42,383 bases of DNA from NCBI GenBank assembly GCA_018303115.1, contig JAGVYT010000036.1, positions 1-42,383 on the forward strand, read 5' to 3'. Shown here piece by piece: positions 36,786 to 42,383 of this stretch (positions within the stretch are counted from its first letter, which is position 1; every line of letters starts with the position of its first letter). The translations under genes and the position numbers were made by a program. Source of the DNA: Candidatus Woesearchaeota archaeon. GTDB taxonomy: Archaea; Nanobdellota; Nanobdellia; Woesearchaeales; UBA10216. The notes beneath the pieces are model-generated. The model worked only from the letters and a program-made list of their open reading frames with translations, was not told the DNA's origin and did no database searches.

Positions 36786-38009
36786 TTATAAGTTAAGCGC
36801 GTCCTGCAAGATTCGCCTTATGTTGGCAGCTTGGAGTGTTTTAGGAACAACAATTTCTCTTGTCCTTCCATACCTCCCTTTTGATATAACTCTTGCGGTT
36901 ATTACGCCAAGCATATCAAGCTCGGATATTATGTCAGAAAGACGTCTTTGTGTCAATGGCCTAAGGTCTGTTCTCGTGCAAAGCTCCTTGTAAAACTCGT
37001 AAACAGTCCCGGTAAATATGGGTTGCTTGCCAGAGCTTGTTGATATGATTGAGTAAAGAGCCGCCTGAGCCTGTTTCGGCTGTGTTGAAACGGCATCCAG
37101 TAGCCTGTCCCGGTCTATTTTCTCTTCTGCCTCGTCAACATGCTCGGTTGTTACTTTTTGGTTGTTAGAACGGTCTGCCAGCTCCCCCGAGACCCTTAGC
37201 AGCTCAAGAGCCCTTCTGGCATCGCCGTGCTCACGGGCAGCATATGCAGAACATTTTTCTATTACCCCCTGCCCTATTTTGTTTTTAGCAAAGCCCTCTT
37301 TTGCACGCTCATTTAATATTTCCTGAATCTGCACCGCATTATAAGGCGGGAAAAGAAGCTCCTCCTCGGAGAGCGATGACTTAACCCGCGGGTCAAGGGC
37401 GTCGACAAAGTTAAGGTCGTTTGATATTCCTATTAAAGAAACAAAAGATTTCGACAGCTCCTCGTTTATTCTTGTTAGGTTGTAAAGCAATTCACTGCCG
37501 GTTTTCTTGGTTAACTGGTCTACCTCATCCAAAACAAGAATAACCGCCCGCTCAGATTCGTCAACAGCATTAAAAAACAGTTTGTAAACTTCGTCTGTTG
37601 GCAGGCCTGTTGGGGGAATTGTTTTACCAAACTCTCTTGCGAGCTGCGCTATGAGGCGGTATTCTGTGTCAGAAATTCTTTTTAACTTGCAGTTGATGTA
37701 AAGAATCTTAAGAGGGATGTTTTTAGAAATAACAAGTTTGTTAAACCCTTCAGCGACATCCTTGACAGACAGGGTTTTGCCGGTGCCGGTTTTTCCATAC
37801 ACAAAAAGGTTTGACGGCTTTTCCAGCTTCAGGACTGGAGCCAATATTTTGGCCATTTGCTCAATAAGGTCGTTGCGGTGGAGGATTGTTGCCGGCTTAT
37901 AAGACGGCTGGAAAACCTTTTTATTTTTGAACACACTTTTTTTAGAAGCGAAATCCTCCAAAAACTGGACAAGTTCCTGTTGCAAACGAAACACCCCACA
38001 ACTTCTCAT
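36786..38009 (-). CDS. cdc6: Cdc6/Orc1 replication initiator
   Basis: NLFVYGKTGTGKTLSVKDV, VILVLDEVDQL, C-terminal winged helix. Confidence 0.95.
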   Translation of the reverse strand: MRSCGVFRLQQELVQFLEDFASKKSVFKNKKVFQPSYKPATILHRNDLIEQMAKILAPVLKLEKPSNLFVYGKTGTGKTLSVKDVAEGFNKLVISKNIPLKILYINCKLKRISDTEYRLIAQLAREFGKTIPPTGLPTDEVYKLFFNAVDESERAVILVLDEVDQLTKKTGSELLYNLTRINEELSKSFVSLIGISNDLNFVDALDPRVKSSLSEEELLFPPYNAVQIQEILNERAKEGFAKNKIGQGVIEKCSAYAAREHGDARRALELLRVSGELADRSNNQKVTTEHVDEAEEKIDRDRLLDAVSTQPKQAQAALYSIISTSSGKQPIFTGTVYEFYKELCTRTDLRPLTQRRLSDIISELDMLGVITARVISKGRYGRTREIVVPKTLQAANIRRILQDALNL

Positions 38010-38244
38010 GGAGATTTTGCGGGTTGTTTATTAAAGTTTGTATGATGCAAAGTATATCTTTTAAAATTCGTGTTTTTATTTTTTCGACCTGCAAAACAAC
38101 AAGTAAAATGTTTTCAATATAGAAAACATATACGCTTGTTTGGGGTGGGTGGTGTGGTTTCCACAAGAAACCATCGGGTGGGTAACGTATTTGCTACTTT
38201 ATAATAACAAAAACCTTTAAATACCCAACCCAACCCCTTATTTT
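38010..38244. other. Candidate replication origin (oriC) with ORB-like element
   Basis: AT-rich stretch, ATGTTTTC-AATATA-GAAAACAT at 38108-38129, TGGTTTC-CACAA-GAAACCA at 38155-38173 flanked by G-rich GGGGTGGGT / CGGGTGGG; directly upstream of cdc6-DP1-DP2. Confidence 0.6.
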
Positions 38245-39042
38245 ATGCTTGTTCAAAAAAACACACTTAACCAACTAAAAGACTTTGGCCTGAATAGTTA
38301 TGAATCTAAGCTGTGGGCAGCCCTCTTGTCAAGAGGCGTAGCAACAGCAGGAGAATTGTCCGACATAGCAAACGTTCCGCGTTCAAGGGCGTATGATGTT
38401 CTCGAAAGCCTCGAAAAAAAAGGTTTTTTGGTGATGAAAATAGGCAAACCGATAAAATACCTTGCAGTTGACCCGGAGCACGTGCTTACACGGGTTAGGA
38501 AACGGATTCAGGAAGAGGCAGACATACAAACCCAAATCATTACAAAACTAGAAACGAGCGAAATTCTAGACGAACTTAAGCTTTTGCACAAAACAGGGAT
38601 TAAACAGGTCAACCCATCAGACTTCTCTGGCATTTTCAAAGGAAGAAAGAACGTTAACCACTATGTTGAACGCGCCATAAAATCAGCTAAAAAGCAGGTT
38701 GTAATACAGACTACAAGTGCAGGCCTTATAAGAGAGAGAGACTCATTCAAATCAGTCCTTAAGAAAGCGAAGGAAAACGGCGTTAAGGTGATGATTGCCA
38801 CCCAATTGACACAGGAAAACAAATCTGCAGCTGCTGAATTGAGCAAATTCGCTGAAATCCGGGATACCCAAACAGAAGGCAGGTTCTACATAATCGACGG
38901 GGATGAGATAATTTTCATGCTTTTGAACGACGCAGATGTTCATCAGACTTACGACTCGGCAATCTGGGTCAAGAGCCCATTCTTTGTTTCCTCAATGAAG
39001 AAGATGTTTACAACTTCATGGAACACCATGAAGAAGGCTTGA
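38245..39042 (+). CDS. TrmB-family transcriptional regulator
   Basis: LKDFGLNSYESKLWAALLSRGVATAGELSDIANVPRSRAYDVLESLEKKGFLV plus C-terminal effector domain. Confidence 0.9.
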   Translation: MLVQKNTLNQLKDFGLNSYESKLWAALLSRGVATAGELSDIANVPRSRAYDVLESLEKKGFLVMKIGKPIKYLAVDPEHVLTRVRKRIQEEADIQTQIITKLETSEILDELKLLHKTGIKQVNPSDFSGIFKGRKNVNHYVERAIKSAKKQVVIQTTSAGLIRERDSFKSVLKKAKENGVKVMIATQLTQENKSAAAELSKFAEIRDTQTEGRFYIIDGDEIIFMLLNDADVHQTYDSAIWVKSPFFVSSMKKMFTTSWNTMKKA

Positions 39043-39098
39043 CGGGTGCGGAGCCGCAATAACAAACTTTTTTATAACCGCCGTTTCTTCATTATTTC

Positions 39099-40379
39099 AT
39101 GCGAAACCAGACCAAACTTAAGAAGGTGCTTGATGAAGTTGTTTTAGACATAACCCCCTCCCCCGAAGAGCTTCATAGAGCAGAGTCTGCTGCATGCAAA
39201 ATGGTTTCTAAGCTGAACAAGCAACTAAAACCCCTAAAAGCCAGGGCCATAATTGCTGGCTCCAGTAAGAAGAACACGCAGCTTAAGAACACATTTGAGA
39301 TTGACGTTTTTGTTCTTTTCAACTACAAAAAGCATGCAGGCAACGGCTCTGCGATATCCGACATTCTTGCAATCAAGCTAAAGAAAGCGTCCGTTAAAGC
39401 GGAACGCCTTCACGGCAGCAGGGACTACTTTCAGACAAGAATCGCCCCTTACACCTTTGAAATTGTTCCCATCTTAAACATTGCTTCTTCAAAACAGGCA
39501 AAAAACATTACAGACGTCTCCCCGCTCCACGCCAGATGGGTTGGTAAGAAGTCAAAAAACAAACAGGCAGACATAAGGCTCGCGAAAGCGTTCATGTCTG
39601 CCTTGGGCATTTACGGGGCAGAATCCTATGTAAGGGGCTTTTCAGGCTATGCCTGCGAGGTTTTGGCAATACACTACGGCTCTTTTGTCAATTTGCTCAG
39701 GGCAGCAACAAAATGGAAAGAGAAACAAATAATAGACCCTGAAGGGAGTTATAAGTCCAGAAACCCGCTGATAGAGCTTAACAAACCAAAAACATTAAGC
39801 CCCTTAATCCTTATTGACCCGGTTCAGCCCAGCAGGAACGTCACTGCCGCCCTAAACGACGAATCTTTCACTGTTTTCAAGAAAGCGGCATACAACTTTT
39901 TAAGAAGTCCGTCTAAACAGTTTTTTACCAAAAAAACTGTGGTAAAAAAAGATTTAATCAAAGCAGTAACTAAAAAATCACTCCTTCTAATAGTTGATGC
40001 CGTTCCTGAAAAGAATAAAAAAGACGTGATGGGAGCGGCCATAACAAATAAGTATGAACTTTTAAGAAATAAGCTGGCAGAACACGGCTTTAAAGTTATA
40101 AAGAGCTCTTGGGACTGGGATGAGCGGAAGGGCATTATTTGGTTTTTTATTAACAAAAAATTTCCCTCTGCAACTGAAGTCAGGAAAGGTCCGGAAGCAT
40201 CTGATAAAGCCAACTCGTTAAGATTCAAAAGAACCCATAAAAACACTGTTGTCAAAAAAGGCAGGCTTTTTGCAAAAGTCAAGAAAAAATTCCCCACACC
40301 CAAAAACCTTGTCAACTTTATTCTAAAGCAAAACAATTTTAAAAACCGGATTGAGAAGGCAACAGCAGAATGGCACTAG
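39099..40379 (+). CDS. cca: CCA-adding enzyme, archaeal class I tRNA nucleotidyltransferase
   Basis: AIIAGSSKKNTQLKNTFEIDVFVLF, FEIVPILNI, YVRGFSGYACEVLAIHYGSF. Confidence 0.92.
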   Translation: MRNQTKLKKVLDEVVLDITPSPEELHRAESAACKMVSKLNKQLKPLKARAIIAGSSKKNTQLKNTFEIDVFVLFNYKKHAGNGSAISDILAIKLKKASVKAERLHGSRDYFQTRIAPYTFEIVPILNIASSKQAKNITDVSPLHARWVGKKSKNKQADIRLAKAFMSALGIYGAESYVRGFSGYACEVLAIHYGSFVNLLRAATKWKEKQIIDPEGSYKSRNPLIELNKPKTLSPLILIDPVQPSRNVTAALNDESFTVFKKAAYNFLRSPSKQFFTKKTVVKKDLIKAVTKKSLLLIVDAVPEKNKKDVMGAAITNKYELLRNKLAEHGFKVIKSSWDWDERKGIIWFFINKKFPSATEVRKGPEASDKANSLRFKRTHKNTVVKKGRLFAKVKKKFPTPKNLVNFILKQNNFKNRIEKATAEWH

Positions 40380-40852
40380 AATTTATCACGACAATTCTAT
40401 TGAGCATGCTCCCTGTTTCTGAGCTGAGGGGGGCGATACCCTACGGCATTATATATGGGTTAAACCCAGTCCTGGTTTTCATAACTGCAGTCGTATCCAA
40501 TATTTTGGTAATTCCAATAATTTTTGTCTTTCTTAATTACATCCACAACCACCTTATGCGCATTAAAATTTATGAGGGTATGTTTGGAAGGTTTATCGAA
40601 AGAGTCAGGCGTAAGGCGCATCCCCGCATATTAAAGTATGGCTATCTGGGATTAACGCTTTTCGTCGCAGTGCCGCTTCCTGTAACAGGCGCCTACACAG
40701 GAACACTTGCAGCGTGGCTTTTTGGCATGGAAAGGAAGAAAGCTTTCCTTGCGTTATCGTTAGGCGTTGTTATGGCAGGCATTATAGTGACAGCAGCGGT
40801 ACTTTCCGGAGTAGAAGCCAGCACATTCATAGGCGACAGGCTAACCAACTAA
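40370..40852 (+). CDS. Small multidrug export-like membrane protein (COG2426-like)
   Basis: LLSMLPVSELRGAIPYGIIYGLNPVLVFITAVVSNIL..ALSLGVVMAGIIVTAAVL. Confidence 0.8.
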   Translation: MALEFITTILLSMLPVSELRGAIPYGIIYGLNPVLVFITAVVSNILVIPIIFVFLNYIHNHLMRIKIYEGMFGRFIERVRRKAHPRILKYGYLGLTLFVAVPLPVTGAYTGTLAAWLFGMERKKAFLALSLGVVMAGIIVTAAVLSGVEASTFIGDRLTN

Positions 40853-41434
40853 GTAAGCCCTTCCATTGTAGAAAACAGTCAAAACTTTTTCATTGACATA
40901 TTTTACCTTCGGGTTCGACACAACAATGCTCTGGTAATCTTCAGGGTTAATTACTTCAAGTTCAGGATAAACTGCCGAAACCCTTGTCTTGTATGTTTTT
41001 AATTTTTCCAAGCCCTTTTTTGCGTCAACACCCTCTTTTTTGCCGCTTAAGAGGTTTTCCCCAACAACCCTTTTTCCCTTTCCCACATAAGTTATTTGCA
41101 GTATCCTGCCGCCCTGCGCCACCACGTCCCCCCTTGTAAAAGGAGGAACCCGGTATAAGATTGTAGACCTGTAAACAACACGCCTTTTTTTCCTGCTAAT
41201 TCCGAATATTTTCTTTGACAAGACAACAGTGCCCCCAAAACGCTTTGCCAGTTTATTCCCGAGGGACTGGGCAAATTTCCACGAACTTATATAGTAGTCA
41301 ACCCCTTCCTTCAGAATCTTCTTTTTAACAAGACGGGCTTTTGAGGTATTTTCAAGCCCAGAAGCTATAAACCCCTCTACTTCCCTCTTCCTTGGCCTTA
41401 CCTGTATTATGGCCTCATAGTAGTTACGGTGCAT
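40841..41434 (-). CDS. NMD3-like protein lacking the N-terminal zinc-finger region
   Basis: YYEAIIQVRPRKREVEGFI..DYYISSWKFAQSLGNKLAKRFGGTVVLSKKIFG. Confidence 0.75.
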   Translation of the reverse strand: MHRNYYEAIIQVRPRKREVEGFIASGLENTSKARLVKKKILKEGVDYYISSWKFAQSLGNKLAKRFGGTVVLSKKIFGISRKKRRVVYRSTILYRVPPFTRGDVVAQGGRILQITYVGKGKRVVGENLLSGKKEGVDAKKGLEKLKTYKTRVSAVYPELEVINPEDYQSIVVSNPKVKYVNEKVLTVFYNGRAYLVG

Positions 41435-41485
41435 GCATCCACGAAAACCGATACCTTTTTATTTCTTTCCTGAAGCCAGCCTCAT

Positions 41486-42070
41486 ATGAAAAAATTTTTG
41501 CAGAGGTTATGGCGCTTCATATGGGCGGATAACAGCCTTCTGAGCTGGGTAGTCAATGTTGTTCTGGCTTTTATAATAATAAAGTTCTTAGTATACCCTG
41601 GTCTGGGTTTTTTACTTGCAACAACAAACCCAGTTGTTGCTGTGGTGAGCGGAAGCATGGAGCACCACGAGACTTTTGATGAATGGTGGCCCAAAAAAGC
41701 AGATTTTTATGAAAAGCTCAACATCACCAAAAAGGATTTTGAGGGCTTCCAGTTTAAGAACGGCTTCAATAAAGGAGACCTTATGATACTTAAAGGCAAA
41801 AAGCCGAGCGAACTTTTGATAGGGCAAACCATTGTTTTCAGAGGCGATGCCAAAGAGCCCGTCATACACCGCCTAGTCTCAAAACAAAAGGCAGAAGGAA
41901 CTTACGTGTTATCCACTAAAGGGGATAATAACGACGCCCAGCTTTCTTATGAGAAAAACATCCCTGAAGAACAGCTTATAGGACAGGCCCTGATAAGCGT
42001 GCCGTTTCTCGGATATGTAAAAATAATCTTCACAGAGGCCCTTACAATTTTACAGGGAGGCAGCGCTTGA
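41486..42070 (+). CDS. Signal peptidase I (archaeal/ER type)
   Basis: VVAVVSGSMEHHETFDEWW, EPVIHRLVSKQK, TKGDNNDAQ. Confidence 0.9.
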   Translation: MKKFLQRLWRFIWADNSLLSWVVNVVLAFIIIKFLVYPGLGFLLATTNPVVAVVSGSMEHHETFDEWWPKKADFYEKLNITKKDFEGFQFKNGFNKGDLMILKGKKPSELLIGQTIVFRGDAKEPVIHRLVSKQKAEGTYVLSTKGDNNDAQLSYEKNIPEEQLIGQALISVPFLGYVKIIFTEALTILQGGSA

Positions 42071-42072
42071 AA

Positions 42073-42383
42073 ATGCTCTTTTGCCCAAAATGCGGGTCTA
42101 TAATGTCTTCTAAGGAGCAAAAAGGCAAAAAACAGGCTGTATGCGTCTGCGGTTATATCGGCAAAGAGCCAATTAGCCGATTAAAAGAAAAAATCAAGCA
42201 AAAATCTCAAGACGTGCACGTGTTAAGTAAAGAAGCCGAGACGCTGCCGGTAACAGATGCGGAATGCCCTAAATGCAGCCATAAGCAAGCATATTACTGG
42301 ACCATGCAGACAAGAGCGGCTGACGAGGGGGAAACAAAGTTCCTTAAATGCAAAAGCTGCAACCACACCTGGCGGGATTATGG
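42073..42383 (+). CDS. Transcription factor S (TFS/TFIIS-like), truncated by the window end
   Basis: MLFCPKCGSIM..VCVCGYIGKEP..CPKCSHKQAYYWTMQTRAADEGETKFLKCKSCNHTWRDY. Confidence 0.93.
   Translation, partial: MLFCPKCGSIMSSKEQKGKKQAVCVCGYIGKEPISRLKEKIKQKSQDVHVLSKEAETLPVTDAECPKCSHKQAYYWTMQTRAADEGETKFLKCKSCNHTWRDY

Overview
The window is almost fully coding archaeal DNA with DPANN-like character; the lineage is inferred from gene content only. From left to right it carries: a B12-dependent ribonucleotide reductase (RNR) / cobalamin adenosyltransferase / NrdR / dUTPase cluster; Lrp and AbrB-PhoU regulators; an rpoN-S9-L13-L18e-tRNA-Leu-rpoD-S11-S4-S13 operon on the minus strand; NAC; a Sec61-beta gene missing from the ORF track; a bacterial-type LeuRS; NAD kinase; an SRP (7S) RNA missing from the ORF track; a presenilin-like protease; transketolase subunits; a DUF4258/YgiT-AbrB toxin-antitoxin pair divergent from a wHTH plus a class Ic aaRS / cyclodipeptide-synthase-like gene; TrpRS; TopA; a radical SAM protein; HerA; a Ham1-family NTPase; a ThiS/SAMP-like protein; a kinase-like cassette flanked by 31-bp direct repeats; a dense hairpin array; TBP; MCM; a GGR-type oxidoreductase; aIF2-beta; PolD DP2 and DP1; Cdc6/Orc1 with a candidate oriC; a TrmB-type regulator; the CCA-adding enzyme; NMD3; signal peptidase; and TFS. 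The observations most worth a second look are: (1) the TA / aaRS-like divergent locus sharing TATCCAAAGRTAT operator boxes; (2) the repeat-flanked kinase-like cassette and adjacent hairpin array; (3) several lesions in normally essential genes (in-frame stop in rpoD, frameshift in Sec61-beta, deletions in transketolase-N and MCM, detached RNR zinc tail), which are either real gene splitting/recoding or sequence errors; (4) the candidate oriC upstream of cdc6-DP1-DP2. All family calls come from reading motifs, without database searches.
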